DNA of 42,635 bases, from the IMG/VR virus record IMGVR_UViG_3300010403_000033, positions 1 through 42,635 of that record; one strand, 5' to 3'. Positions 33,131 to 40,725 of the stretch are shown piece after piece. Made by a program: the position numbers and the translations under genes. Each line of letters begins with the position of its first letter. The stretch's first letter is position 1. Under the pieces are notes generated by a model. The model saw nothing but the letters and a program-made list of their open reading frames with translations. It was not told the DNA's origin and did no database searches. Source of the DNA: a virus.

Positions 33131-33354
33131 TAACGAAAGTTTAATTGAAAAATATATTCATCCCGTTCCAGGTCATATTCGTGACCAATACACTTTACTT
33201 CCCGGATCCACTTCAACCACCGATTCAATTCCCCATTCAATGTTTCGCCTTTCAATTTGTTAAATGACATTTCTTTTCTCAATTGGTGACCACTGACCCG
33301 GATCGGTTCAAAAGATTCCAAAACATGTTCAAATATTGTTTGTACCAAATTCAT
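33130..33354 (-). CDS. Hypothetical protein (74 aa)
   Basis: Start at 33354 (MNLVQTIFEHVLESFEPIRV), fixed by the ATGA overlap; a longer frame to 33420 overlaps the ASCH-like gene. The pattern VSGHQLRKEM and WLKWIREVKCIGHEY suggests a small winged-helix protein. Function unknown. Confidence 0.6.
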   Translation of the reverse strand: MNLVQTIFEHVLESFEPIRVSGHQLRKEMSFNKLKGETLNGELNRWLKWIREVKCIGHEYDLERDEYIFQLNFR

Positions 33355-33791
33355 GGTTGATAAATTTTTTCTTTCCATGAAATTATTTGTCCTTTCACGT
33401 CCACCGTGAACCACTTCCAAAAATCTTCCACCGTGTCAAACCCGTCATTCAATGCCAACTGCTTCACCTGTTCGTCTTGCAAATGTTGATAGTCGAAAAA
33501 ATAACTGTTGTCCACCCCCTTAGTGGCAACCCGGATTTGATGGCAATCGGTGTAAATGATAATCCCCTGGACTGTCTTCACCGTGCCATGAAAAAAGCAG
33601 TTATAGTTTTTCGTCCGGACCCCGTGGGCAAAATGAATAAACATGCCCGGTTTCCATCTCCACCCCTTCCGGATGGTGTGGATCTTCCGGGGTTCATCCA
33701 CAAAGGGGGTGGGCCGGACGGCTGCAATGATCTTGTCCTGAAACTTAGTTTCCACACCCCACGGGAATTTGGTTTTGAATGACAAGATCAT
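33351..33791 (-). CDS. ASCH/PUA-like domain protein (146 aa)
   Basis: Starts MILSFKTKFPWGVETKFQDK. The order KIHTIRKGWRWKPGMFIHF ... VRTKNYNCFFHGTVKTVQ ... LALNDGFDTVEDFWKWF fits the ASCH-like fold found in many phage genomes, including the conserved IxxDGFxSxxEFxxWF segment. ASCH proteins are thought to bind RNA or nucleotides; no catalytic activity is evident. It is coupled to both neighbours by ATGA. Confidence 0.75.
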   Translation of the reverse strand: MILSFKTKFPWGVETKFQDKIIAAVRPTPFVDEPRKIHTIRKGWRWKPGMFIHFAHGVRTKNYNCFFHGTVKTVQGIIIYTDCHQIRVATKGVDNSYFFDYQHLQDEQVKQLALNDGFDTVEDFWKWFTVDVKGQIISWKEKIYQP

Positions 33792-34030
33792 GATTTGTCA
33801 AATTTGGGTGCATAAAAATCATCAATCTTCAGGGCCGCTTTCATAAAGATGATGTTTGTAAACACGGCAGTTTCTTCCGGTGTCAACCACACCTTCACGA
33901 ATATCCCCGGAACTTCCGTTTCCACTGTTGCGGCAATCCAGGAAGAAGTTGTTTCCGGTTGACATTTTCCAATAATACGTTCCGTTTTTGTTTCGTGTTC
34001 CAGGCTAATTAATTTAAAATTGTTACTCAT
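33788..34030 (-). CDS. Hypothetical protein (80 aa)
   Basis: Start at 34030 (MSNNFKLISLEHETKTERII), set by ATGA overlap; the frame continues to 34051. One mixed alpha/beta domain. Not recognised. Confidence 0.6.
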   Translation of the reverse strand: MSNNFKLISLEHETKTERIIGKCQPETTSSWIAATVETEVPGIFVKVWLTPEETAVFTNIIFMKAALKIDDFYAPKFDKS

Positions 34031-34305
34031 GGTTTTGATTTTTTTTGCCAAATGGTCATGGGTGAATTGTGGGCCTTCCGATTCTTACAAACCCGGTATC
34101 CATTCTTTTTAATTAGGCCCGCCCTGGCTGCCCGGATCATCACCCCGCCCCATGCCCTGTTATCCGGGGGCAACTGCAATCCTTGTTCGTGTGCAAAATT
34201 TCGTACGTCTTCGCCAAGAAATTCTTCACCGTTAATGTCTTGAATAAACCGTTGTAAATAAAAAAATGCCCTGTCTTTATTCCAGGGGGTTTCCGTGTAT
34301 TTCAT
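34027..34305 (-). CDS. Winged-helix-like phage protein, paralogue of next gene (92 aa)
   Basis: Starts MKYTETPWNKDRAFFYLQRF. The segment FLGEDVRNFAHEQGLQLPPD then NRAWGGVMIRAARAGLIKK is a pattern I recall from phage replication regions, probably winged-helix. It matches the C-terminal half of the upstream gene. The frame extends to 34332, but ATGA coupling places the start at 34305. Confidence 0.7.
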   Translation of the reverse strand: MKYTETPWNKDRAFFYLQRFIQDINGEEFLGEDVRNFAHEQGLQLPPDNRAWGGVMIRAARAGLIKKNGYRVCKNRKAHNSPMTIWQKKSKP

Positions 34306-34778
34306 TTTAAAATTTTTTCCCAAACACGACAAAGACCGGCATGGCTTCTTTGTGTCTTGCCCTTTGTCACTTGATCGGTTGCGTAAATCATTTTTTTTCT
34401 TGCTGCCTTTCCTGGAAGGTGTCCAAATGCCTGAAGGGACGGGGGTGTTTCAAGTCCGTTTTCCAGGGCCCAAGTATTGAATTCTTCCATTAAGAAACGG
34501 TGACCAACTGGAAATTGCGCAAGCCACTGACCAAACAATTCAAAACAATGATCCTTCCAACCGTCAATTTCGTTTTCTGCATGATTGACGGCTTGTTGCA
34601 TTCCTTGTTGCTTCAATTGTTCGGCTGTTGGTTCAACCTTCTTTTCATCCTGTTTGAACATGCAGTGGTCAAGTTCTTGGCAAATGTTACTATTTATGCA
34701 ATGGCCGGTGTTAGAAAAACATTTTTCTTCCGGTTCACCAAAGTCAAAACCAAATTGATTAGGGGGTGTGTGTTTCAT
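34302..34778 (-). CDS. Cys-rich protein with winged-helix-like C-terminus (158 aa)
   Basis: N-terminal half: a Cys cluster (KCFSNTGHC, NICQELDHC), probably metal-binding. C-terminal half: FLMEEFNTWALENGLETPPS then QAFGHLPGKAARKKMI ... HAGLCRVWEKI, which aligns with the downstream gene. It is preceded by the early-type leader box, so a promoter may lie at 34805-34817. Function unknown; DNA binding is likely. Confidence 0.7.
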   Translation of the reverse strand: MKHTPPNQFGFDFGEPEEKCFSNTGHCINSNICQELDHCMFKQDEKKVEPTAEQLKQQGMQQAVNHAENEIDGWKDHCFELFGQWLAQFPVGHRFLMEEFNTWALENGLETPPSLQAFGHLPGKAARKKMIYATDQVTKGKTQRSHAGLCRVWEKILK

Positions 34779-34795
34779 TGTAAAACTTTAAGGTT
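34779..34795 (-). promoter_or_regulatory. Early-type leader box
   Basis: mRNA-sense AACCTTAAAGTTTTACA directly before the ATG at 34778. Confidence 0.6.
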
Positions 34796-34804
34796 TATTG
34801 AAGG

Positions 34805-34817
34805 TAAACTATATTTT
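34805..34817 (-). promoter_or_regulatory. Promoter-like element AAAATATAGTTTA
   Basis: The same 13 bases occur in the right-end promoter at 42591-42603, in both cases just upstream of a leader box. The following TACCTTCA is a poor -7 box, so promoter strength is uncertain. Confidence 0.4.
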
Positions 34818-34838
34818 ATAAATACATAATAAATCTTT

Positions 34839-35240
34839 CTAAATTTTAACAACAAACATTTTCGTTTTCGCCAATTCTTTCACTTTCTTTTTGTAGTCTT
34901 CCGTCAACACGTCCACTTCAAATTGCGTCCACTTCACTGGCTGCCGTTGCAAAGCTTCCAACAGGTCCCACGTTTGGGGTCCATATTTTTTATTCACCGC
35001 TTCCTTATATTTTGCCTGTTGCCCTGCTTCCGGTCCGTTGCAAAGTTTACATTGTAGGTGATTATTTTTTTCATTGTACTTGGTTGACATGTGTTGCCTT
35101 CCTATTCCATGACCACATTGACCACCCTTATTCCAAACCACAAATTTTTTACACGTTATGCATTGACCAAATCCATTTGCATCCGTGTCACGAAGACGAA
35201 TGAAAATGCTGAAGACTTTCCACAATTTGGAATCATCCAT
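34839..35240 (-). CDS. ninG: NinG-like recombination nuclease/Holliday-junction protein
   Basis: 133 residues, starting MDDSKLWKVFSIFIRLRDTD. It follows the lambda NinG (Rap) pattern: CITC (27-30), QCGHGIGRQH (41-50), HLQCKLCN (61-68), then a tail with KYKEAVNKKYGP. The metal-binding Cys/His set resembles an HNH-type finger. NinG helps recombination and processes branched DNA. It is shorter than lambda NinG at the N-terminus. Its start overlaps the upstream gene's stop. Confidence 0.85.
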   Translation of the reverse strand: MDDSKLWKVFSIFIRLRDTDANGFGQCITCKKFVVWNKGGQCGHGIGRQHMSTKYNEKNNHLQCKLCNGPEAGQQAKYKEAVNKKYGPQTWDLLEALQRQPVKWTQFEVDVLTEDYKKKVKELAKTKMFVVKI

Positions 35241-35517
35241 TCTTTAAAATTAGATCCATTAAATAAATTGCTTTGGCTTGCCTCAATACTTGCTCCTTCG
35301 TTCCCCTGGTTGTTTCCAAATGCTTTTTCTTTTCTTCCGGATCCAGTCTTTCAAACGGAATAATTTCGTCTTGCGTCACCAATTGGCTGTAAAGTCCCTC
35401 TATTGGTGAAATGATGGAAGGCATGGCCAGGATCTTTTCTTTGATGTTCGGAAGCTTTGCGTAATAAATCACCAGTTCATAAAGGCCCTGCTTATAAATA
35501 TCATCGGAAAATTTCAT
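35233..35517 (-). CDS. Hypothetical protein (94 aa)
   Basis: Starts MKFSDDIYKQGLYELVIYYA. Helical, acidic and basic stretches alternate. Between the replication-associated and NinG genes, overlapping both. Not recognised. Confidence 0.6.
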   Translation of the reverse strand: MKFSDDIYKQGLYELVIYYAKLPNIKEKILAMPSIISPIEGLYSQLVTQDEIIPFERLDPEEKKKHLETTRGTKEQVLRQAKAIYLMDLILKNG

Positions 35518-36022
35518 GGTTGTTAATCATTCGTGTAAAGATAAATTTTACGGCCATTGCTTTACCCTTCATGATGTCCCCTTTGCAAAGTTGTTTTGCA
35601 TCCTGTTTTTCTTTGTCTGTCATTTTCATCATTCGTCTTTCTTTAAGGAAATCGTACACAAAGGAAAATTGACTGTCTGTAATTTTTGCATAATTCACTT
35701 TGTAATCATTCAGGCAGTCATTCAGATAAGCAATGTCCCGGCTGACCGTGGGTGCATTGGGTTCCCGTGCTAAAAATCGATTTAACATTGTTTGGTCTTC
35801 TTGCAAACGTAAGTTTTGCCAGTTGGCATTGAAGGCAGCCCGCCAATCTTTCATAGCTGCTTTGCCTGACACCTTCCAACCATTAGATTGGTAATGATTC
35901 CAAAACTTTTCTGCATACCAGTCACAAAATTTTTGCGGCCACCCCTTCTTCTCTTTCATGTATAGAGACACTTCGGATTGCATTGGGATCTTGAATGTTT
36001 CTTTCATAGTCAGATAGTTCAT
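35501..36022 (-). CDS. Replication-associated protein (DnaD/replisome-organiser-type tail)
   Basis: 173 residues. The segment FKIPMQSEVSLYMKEKKGWP ... WNHYQSNGWKVSGKAAMKDW then RAAFNANW matches the conserved YxSNGWxxGxxxMKDWxAAxRxW tail of phage replication initiators and DnaD-like proteins. Here it stands at the N-terminus rather than after an initiator domain, so this may be a standalone version or a repressor of replication. Start could be 36022 or 36007 (MKETFKIPMQ). It opens the operon after the hairpin region 36023-36379. Confidence 0.65.
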   Translation of the reverse strand: MNYLTMKETFKIPMQSEVSLYMKEKKGWPQKFCDWYAEKFWNHYQSNGWKVSGKAAMKDWRAAFNANWQNLRLQEDQTMLNRFLAREPNAPTVSRDIAYLNDCLNDYKVNYAKITDSQFSFVYDFLKERRMMKMTDKEKQDAKQLCKGDIMKGKAMAVKFIFTRMINNHEIFR

Positions 36023-36078
36023 TTTTTTTGGTTTTTAAATTAAAAAATTCTTACAAACTTTTTTATTAGAAAAAGCAA

Positions 36079-36093
36079 GCGGGAACCCCCCGC
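36079..36093 (-). terminator. GC-rich hairpin terminator
   Basis: Arms GCGGG / CCCGC with a 5-base loop, followed on the minus strand by TTGCTTTTTC. It lies just upstream of the replication-associated gene. Confidence 0.5.
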
Positions 36094-36221
36094 CCCCCTG
36101 CGTGTTTTCAGTGGATCACCGTTGAAGTTCCCTGCCACACTTTGAATCAGTTCTTGCAGGGGTTTTTTAGAAAACTTGCACACCCAAAAGTGAAGTTTGG
36201 CCGCCTCACCGGTGAAAAATC

Positions 36222-36268
36222 AAAAACCTTTGGCATCCGGGGGGCAGCCCCTTCAACCAAAGGTTTTT
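36222..36268 (-). terminator. Strong hairpin terminator after exonuclease gene
   Basis: Perfect 12-bp arms AAAAACCTTTGG / CCAAAGGTTTTT with an inner GGGGCTGCCCC hairpin, then GATTTTT on the minus strand. It should end the early/recombination transcript. The symmetric A/T ends would let it work in both directions. Confidence 0.8.
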
Positions 36269-36379
36269 AAAGAAATTACTTTGTAAAGATATTGATTCCG
36301 GCTGCCCCAAAATCAATTTATCCGACCACAACAATAAATCTTTTTTATGTGGAAAACGTGTGCATTTTAAAAAACTTTT

Positions 36380-37594
36380 TCACACCTGTTGTTCAAATCC
36401 AGTTTTTGGAATGTACCAACCAGGCATGATTTCGCCCCGTTCATCGTCTTCCAGGTTAGCAATATAATCCGGGTCATGCTTCACCCCCACCCGGAAAGTC
36501 CTTCCCTTTGTCCCCTGCTTCCAGGTCACCTTTCCTTCCGGCAGTAAAAGGGTGGCTGCATCCTTCATGATAAACTTTAACCGGTTGCTTCGTTTCAATT
36601 GCAGGGTTTCAATCTTTTTCATCATTTCCAAAAAATAAACATAGTCTTTGGCCAGGAAAAGTTCTTCGGTCCCACCCTTCATTTCAATTCCCTTATCATC
36701 ATAAGTTTTGTTCAGGTAATCCCGGTAAGACACGGATCCATCCGGTTCGGGGGAATATTGGTCCACGGCTGCCAACAGGGTTTGTTCTTCGTGGTCGTGT
36801 TCGGTGTATTTGGAAAGAAGATAAAATTCAATCCCTGCCTTCACCCGTCCGTAAAATTCAAAAGTCTGTTCCCGGATCCGGTCCTGGATGTTGGGTGCCT
36901 TGTCAAAGGGATAAACTTCCAAAAACCTGCCATCCTTCAGAATGGTCATTTCACCAAAGTCCAGTTCCAGGACAAGAATTTGATCTTGAAGTTGGATCAC
37001 ATACATGGGGGGAATGCCATTTTCCCACGTGTTGGCATAGAACCCACCAATGGTTTTGCACTCATTCGTGCCTTCCTTGGATGTAGGTGTTTTGTTAATG
37101 ATCCGGTCAACAGACGTAAACAACCAGGGCATTGTCTTGTTAATCGCATAAGCATTCATTTTGCGACATTTCCGGATGATCTTTTGTTGATTGTAGTTTT
37201 CCACCACACTTTCCGGGGTGCCTTCCCAATACTGCCACAATTCTGCAATCTTGTCTTCCAACTGCTTGCCCATAAACATGGGAATGTTGTCTTCCCGGTA
37301 AGTGGGTTTGATGCCCACTTTTTCAAAATAAAGTTCAATGATCGATTGATAAGGATTCAGTCCCAAGACAGTGGCCGCTTCCGAAGATCCCACACAAGGA
37401 AAATGAAATAGTTTCCAGGATGGTTCACTGAAAAAGATCTTCAATTCTTCACACGTCTTTTGATTGCGTTCATCCGGCAGGTGAATGAATTGTTCAATGA
37501 ATTTTCGGACGTGGGTCATGGGTTCACGGAAGTCCAACCACTGTTCACGGGTCATGTCCCTGGTGGGAACCAGGATCAAATTTTTGGTGTTCAT
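36380..37594 (-). CDS. YqaJ-like phage recombination exonuclease
   Basis: 404 residues. GSSEAATVLGLNPYQSIIEL (69-88) is the YqaJ signature, with PMFMGKQLEDKIAELW (105-120) carrying the conserved Glu. SVDRII (161-166), ECK (178-180) and VIQLQDQILVLE (199-210) complete the PD-(D/E)XK-type nuclease core. These enzymes resect double-stranded ends to give single strands for an annealing protein; the probable partner is encoded two genes upstream. Longer than minimal YqaJ proteins, with a helical C-terminal region ending in a basic segment. Its start carries the early leader box. Confidence 0.88.
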   Translation of the reverse strand: MNTKNLILVPTRDMTREQWLDFREPMTHVRKFIEQFIHLPDERNQKTCEELKIFFSEPSWKLFHFPCVGSSEAATVLGLNPYQSIIELYFEKVGIKPTYREDNIPMFMGKQLEDKIAELWQYWEGTPESVVENYNQQKIIRKCRKMNAYAINKTMPWLFTSVDRIINKTPTSKEGTNECKTIGGFYANTWENGIPPMYVIQLQDQILVLELDFGEMTILKDGRFLEVYPFDKAPNIQDRIREQTFEFYGRVKAGIEFYLLSKYTEHDHEEQTLLAAVDQYSPEPDGSVSYRDYLNKTYDDKGIEMKGGTEELFLAKDYVYFLEMMKKIETLQLKRSNRLKFIMKDAATLLLPEGKVTWKQGTKGRTFRVGVKHDPDYIANLEDDERGEIMPGWYIPKTGFEQQV

Positions 37595-37597
37595 TCA

Positions 37598-37613
37598 GTA
37601 AAATTTTAAGGTT
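37598..37613 (-). promoter_or_regulatory. Early-type leader box
   Basis: mRNA-sense AACCTTAAAATTTTAC, 3 bases before the exonuclease start. Confidence 0.6.
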
Positions 37614-37620
37614 TCAAAAA

Positions 37621-37824
37621 TTAATTACCAAACAACTTTGAAAAATTCTTCATTGTTTGGTAAAGATCGGAACTGACTTCCATTGTTTTTTCCGGAAGAA
37701 ACTTGTTTTCAATGACGGTGATCCCGGTCGGAACTTGTGGCATTGTTGATTCACAAATTTTCCATGATTCCGTGCATCCAGTTAAAGAACAAGGTTTGCC
37801 AGTTTGTGGGCAATAAATGATCAT
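37621..37824 (-). CDS. Small Cys-containing protein (67 aa)
   Basis: Starts MIIYCPQTGKPCSLTGCTES; four cysteines in the first 30 residues suggest metal binding. It lies between the annealing-protein gene (ATGA overlap) and the exonuclease, so it may belong to the recombination unit. Not recognised. Confidence 0.65.
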   Translation of the reverse strand: MIIYCPQTGKPCSLTGCTESWKICESTMPQVPTGITVIENKFLPEKTMEVSSDLYQTMKNFSKLFGN

Positions 37825-38696
37825 TTGCTTTCAGTTTTGGGTTCCTCTTTTTTCTTCTTCGCCCCTTCCATCAAATCCAGTGTTTTGCCATTGGTCCGGT
37901 CAGCTTTTTCTTTGTTGTCCGGTTCGGGAAATAAATCATCCAGGGAAGTTACTTCCTGGTTCACAAAGGCCGCTTTCATGGCTGACAATTCAGCCAGCTT
38001 GTCCAGGTCCACATCTTTGATTCCTTCCACTTGCAATTGGGCAAATATTCTTTTTTCTGTCACCCCCCGGTCTGTGAAAAACTTCACGGCTGCCGTTCGT
38101 CTTGCTTCCAAAGTCTTTGCATCCCCTTTGGCCACTTCTTTGATCTTTTCATAAGCTTCATTGATAATGGCTGCCGGGATCACTTTGAAGACGGCATTGC
38201 GGAAGGCAATGGCGCAAGCTGCATTCCCGGTCACCGTCTGCATGTCTTCCGAATAAGTCCGGCCCTGTTTGTCAGTGATCTTTCTTTTATACTCAATGGC
38301 AATGAATGAATTTTTTTCCAGGTCATGACAGAACCCTTGGGCTGTCACATGTTTGCCATCATTGCCAATGATCCGGGCCCCCGAACGGATATTGCCGTAA
38401 CAAGAAACAATAATTTCAGCAAGACGAACGGACGGGCCGGTGATAAGCTTAGTTTCCCACCGTTGGGTTTGTTCGTTCTTTTGTTTCCGTGGCAGTCCAT
38501 AAGTGCAAGATTCCGCAATGGATTGCGTTAAACAACCCACTTTTTCCACGTCATTAATAAACTTGGTCAGTGAACGGGGATAGGTTTTGGCCGTGGCAAT
38601 TTGAATGTCAATGTCCGCTTTGACGATTGTGGACAAGGCATCCAAATTCGGAACGATTTCAGGTGTTAAAACCTGTTCTTGGTTTTGATCTTCCAT
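37821..38696 (-). CDS. Probable single-strand annealing protein of phage recombination pair
   Basis: 291 residues. The core IDIQIATAKTYPRSLTKF ... GPSVRLAEIIVSCYGNIRSG ... VTAQGFCHDLEKN ... TGNAACAIAFRNAVFKVIP is a family I recall in phages next to YqaJ-type exonucleases. Assignment as an annealing protein rests on that neighbourhood and on size, not on a known RecT or Erf motif. A helical region and a Lys/Glu-rich tail follow. It would coat single strands made by the exonuclease. The leader AACAACAATTATG is the same as that of the ParB-like gene. Confidence 0.6.
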   Translation of the reverse strand: MEDQNQEQVLTPEIVPNLDALSTIVKADIDIQIATAKTYPRSLTKFINDVEKVGCLTQSIAESCTYGLPRKQKNEQTQRWETKLITGPSVRLAEIIVSCYGNIRSGARIIGNDGKHVTAQGFCHDLEKNSFIAIEYKRKITDKQGRTYSEDMQTVTGNAACAIAFRNAVFKVIPAAIINEAYEKIKEVAKGDAKTLEARRTAAVKFFTDRGVTEKRIFAQLQVEGIKDVDLDKLAELSAMKAAFVNQEVTSLDDLFPEPDNKEKADRTNGKTLDLMEGAKKKKEEPKTESK

Positions 38697-38717
38697 AATT
38701 GTTGTTTTTGTGTAAAT

Positions 38718-38733
38718 ATAAAATATATTTTAT
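38718..38733. promoter_or_regulatory. 16-bp AT palindrome, candidate operator
   Basis: Perfect palindrome ATAAAATATATTTTAT between the XRE-like gene and the annealing-protein gene. On the minus strand TATATTTA follows, one base from a -7 box. It could be a binding site of the adjacent regulator. Confidence 0.4.
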
Positions 38734-38990
38734 CATGCCGCTTCACCATTGAAAACCACCTTGGTTTCAAATCCAAGGGCCAGGGCAATAGCTGTCAACG
38801 TGGCCAAACTAAGATTGGTCAGGTCCCCTTTTTCCAGTTTGGAAATCGTTAGGTAAGTGATCCCGGATTTTTCGGCAACATCCTGAAGGGTCATTTTCAA
38901 GTCTGCCCTTCGGTTCCGGAAGACCCGACCAATGGTTTGAATTAGGACCACTTCCGGGGTTTGTTGCTTTAATTTTTTTGTCTTGGGCAT
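38733..38990 (-). CDS. XRE-family helix-turn-helix regulator (85 aa)
   Basis: Residues 20-75 form a typical HTH_3 domain: IGRVFRNRRADLKMTLQDVA, EKSGITYLTISKLEKGDLTN, LSLATLTAIALALGFE. It binds DNA as a dimer; such proteins act as repressors in phages. It has no effector domain. Palindromes at 38718-38733 and 42596-42618 are possible sites. A toxin-antitoxin antitoxin is an alternative, but no toxin gene is adjacent. Confidence 0.88.
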   Translation of the reverse strand: MPKTKKLKQQTPEVVLIQTIGRVFRNRRADLKMTLQDVAEKSGITYLTISKLEKGDLTNLSLATLTAIALALGFETKVVFNGEAA

Positions 38991-38996
38991 TTTAAT

Positions 38997-39878
38997 TTAT
39001 TTACCAGTGAAGAATTTTAAAATCTGTTTGTAAGACAGTTTATTGTCGGCAAGATCCTGAACAAAAGAATAAAAATCATCCATGCCCGGCAAAAGAATGT
39101 CTTTATTGTCCCCCTCTTTTTCCACCCTGGCTTCGTACCACTTCCGGAACTGCTTAAACTCTTTTACAGAATTTTCCTTTTTAACCCCATTTTTAGCCGT
39201 CACCTTGGCCTGTTTGGTTTTCTTACTCTTTCCCTTCTTTTTGTTTTTGGCGTCCGCTTTGGCCTGTTCCGTGACTTCCTGAATGAAATTTTCAATGTTT
39301 GCGTTCTTGGTCTTTAGGTAGGACATCAAATACGTGGCTGAAACCACCCCTTGCCGGATCAACTTCTTGGCTTCATCCGGGATCCCCCACAACCTTTGAA
39401 GATTCTTCACATACACCTCCGACACCCCACCCAAAGAAGCTGCCACATCCCTGGTGGTCACTTTTTCGGAAAGTAACTTGGACACGGTGGAAGCTTTTTC
39501 CAGGGGTGTAAGATCTTTGCCTGAATTGGTAAGCAGGGTGTCCAGTAACATGTCCTTTTTGGTTGTCCCGGGACTGTAAACCTGCATTGGATAAATGATA
39601 TTCTTCTTGTACTTTTTAAAAATCATTTCACCTGCCCGGTGTCTTCGGTGGCCAACAATGACCACATACTTTTCCCCGTCTTTGTAACCCTTCAACGGAA
39701 CTTTTGGCCCCACCTGGTAAATGGATTCAGCAAGTTCATTCATTTCATCCGTGGTGCCATAGTCCTGCCGATCATTGAAATCTTCCAGGACCATTAGTTT
39801 GGAAAACGGGACATGGAAAAGACCAAGTTTTTTCACGTGGTCGTCTGTTGCAAATTGAATTGTGGTTTGTGTGTTCAT
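38997..39878 (-). CDS. ParB-like DNA-binding protein (293 aa)
   Basis: N-terminal ParB domain with LEDFNDRQDYGTTDEMNELA, SIYQVGPKVPLKGY and the GHRRHRAGE motif (76-84) that forms the CTP-binding pocket in chromosomal ParB. A KorB/Spo0J-type helix-turn-helix follows (~115-165: LTPLEKASTVSKLL, DVAASLGGVSEVYVKNL). A lysine-rich linker (KKKGKSKKTKQAK) and a short C-terminal domain end it. No ParA gene was seen. It could act in plasmid-like partition or as a regulator. ATGA overlap with the gene upstream. Confidence 0.88.
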   Translation of the reverse strand: MNTQTTIQFATDDHVKKLGLFHVPFSKLMVLEDFNDRQDYGTTDEMNELAESIYQVGPKVPLKGYKDGEKYVVIVGHRRHRAGEMIFKKYKKNIIYPMQVYSPGTTKKDMLLDTLLTNSGKDLTPLEKASTVSKLLSEKVTTRDVAASLGGVSEVYVKNLQRLWGIPDEAKKLIRQGVVSATYLMSYLKTKNANIENFIQEVTEQAKADAKNKKKGKSKKTKQAKVTAKNGVKKENSVKEFKQFRKWYEARVEKEGDNKDILLPGMDDFYSFVQDLADNKLSYKQILKFFTGK

Positions 39879-40075
39879 AATTGTTGTTTTTTAAGTTGTT
39901 CTTTTTTTTCTTTTGAAATAATTAAATCTGAAACATATTGTTCGTAAAGTTTGGCAGCATGAAGAAAAGCTTCCCGGACTTCCGTCCGGTCTTTATGTTT
40001 TATTTTTGAAACAATTTGATGGACTGCAAAAATCACTTCACGTCTGCCAACATAATAGTCTTTATATCTTTCCAT
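39875..40075 (-). CDS. Hypothetical helical protein (66 aa)
   Basis: Starts MERYKDYYVGRREVIFAVHQ and ends in a Lys-rich helix. ATGA overlap with the ParB-like gene suggests coupled expression. Not recognised. Confidence 0.6.
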   Translation of the reverse strand: MERYKDYYVGRREVIFAVHQIVSKIKHKDRTEVREAFLHAAKLYEQYVSDLIISKEKKEQLKKQQL

Positions 40076-40086
40076 TGCTTTAAATT

Positions 40087-40725
40087 TTATTCGTCTTCAT
40101 CATCGGGTTCTTCTTCCCCTTCTTCTTCCGGGATCACTTCCACCAGGGTAAACCCCCGGTCTTCCAGTTGATCCAGTTCGTCTTCGGTTTCCTTGCCGGT
40201 TATTACATATTCAATTCGGTTGGGTTTGAACATGTGAAAGATCCCTGGAAGAATTTCCATTTCACCCCCGTCCAAAGCATTCACCACCGCTTCCGGATGT
40301 CCTAAAGCAATCCAGGTTTCCCCAAGAACAAAGTCTTTAGGTAGTTGGCTGAAACGTTTGGAAATACCCATTGCCATTGCTTCACGGGTAAAATCAACAG
40401 TTCGTGGATAGAACTTTTGGCCAACCCACATCAAACCAAGTTTGTTGCCCTCAATGGATGAATGACTGACACCAAAAGCCAAAGGACATTTAAAGCAATC
40501 CCCCGTGTGTGTAAGCTTGCATTCATGCCCGTCCAACAGTTGCCAACTTATCCAGGTGAAACCCCTGCTTTGTTTGATCCCCTGGTTGCAACAGGGACAA
40601 ACCGTCAAAGGAATAGGAAGCTTGCCACATGGGCGGCCAATGCCGTCACTGACAAAATACTTGCCCCCTTTCTTGCGGAATCCACAACCCCGTTTGGATT
40701 CCATTCTTGTGATAATTGTTGCCAT
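40087..40725 (-). CDS. Cys-rich metal-binding phage protein (212 aa)
   Basis: The N-terminal half has MESKRGCGFRKKGGKYFVSD, PCGK, CPCC and HTGDCFKCPL: cysteine pairs consistent with two zinc sites. The middle is a mixed domain. The C-terminus is extremely acidic (EEEGEEEPDDEDE), like a DNA-mimic tail. From memory, relatives occur in many tailed phages without a known role. Leader box precedes the start. Confidence 0.75.
   Translation of the reverse strand: MATIITRMESKRGCGFRKKGGKYFVSDGIGRPCGKLPIPLTVCPCCNQGIKQSRGFTWISWQLLDGHECKLTHTGDCFKCPLAFGVSHSSIEGNKLGLMWVGQKFYPRTVDFTREAMAMGISKRFSQLPKDFVLGETWIALGHPEAVVNALDGGEMEILPGIFHMFKPNRIEYVITGKETEDELDQLEDRGFTLVEVIPEEEGEEEPDDEDE

Larger units (their letters stand above)
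36023..36379 (-). other. Non-coding boundary region with multiple hairpins
   Basis: No convincing gene in 357 bases. Contents in transcription order: a DnaA-box-like TTTTCCACA (36356-36348); the segment GGGGCAGCC (36308-36300); a -7-like TATCTTTA (36287-36280); a strong hairpin (36222-36268) whose loop contains the complement GGCTGCCCC; a hairpin with arms CCCTGC/GCAGGG (36130-36161) with T on the plus-strand side; and a GC-rich hairpin (36079-36093) followed by TTGCTTTTTC. The region could be a terminator cluster, a regulatory RNA or part of an origin; the sequence alone does not decide. Confidence 0.6.

Noticed and set aside
33355-33420. Longer start of the 74-residue protein at 33420
   Set aside because: It lies inside the ASCH-like gene; the ATGA overlap at 33351-33354 gives the natural start.
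36599-37411. Plus-strand open frame of 270 codons
   Set aside because: It is the exact antisense of the YqaJ-like exonuclease, whose motifs are clear; length comes from the codon bias of the gene.
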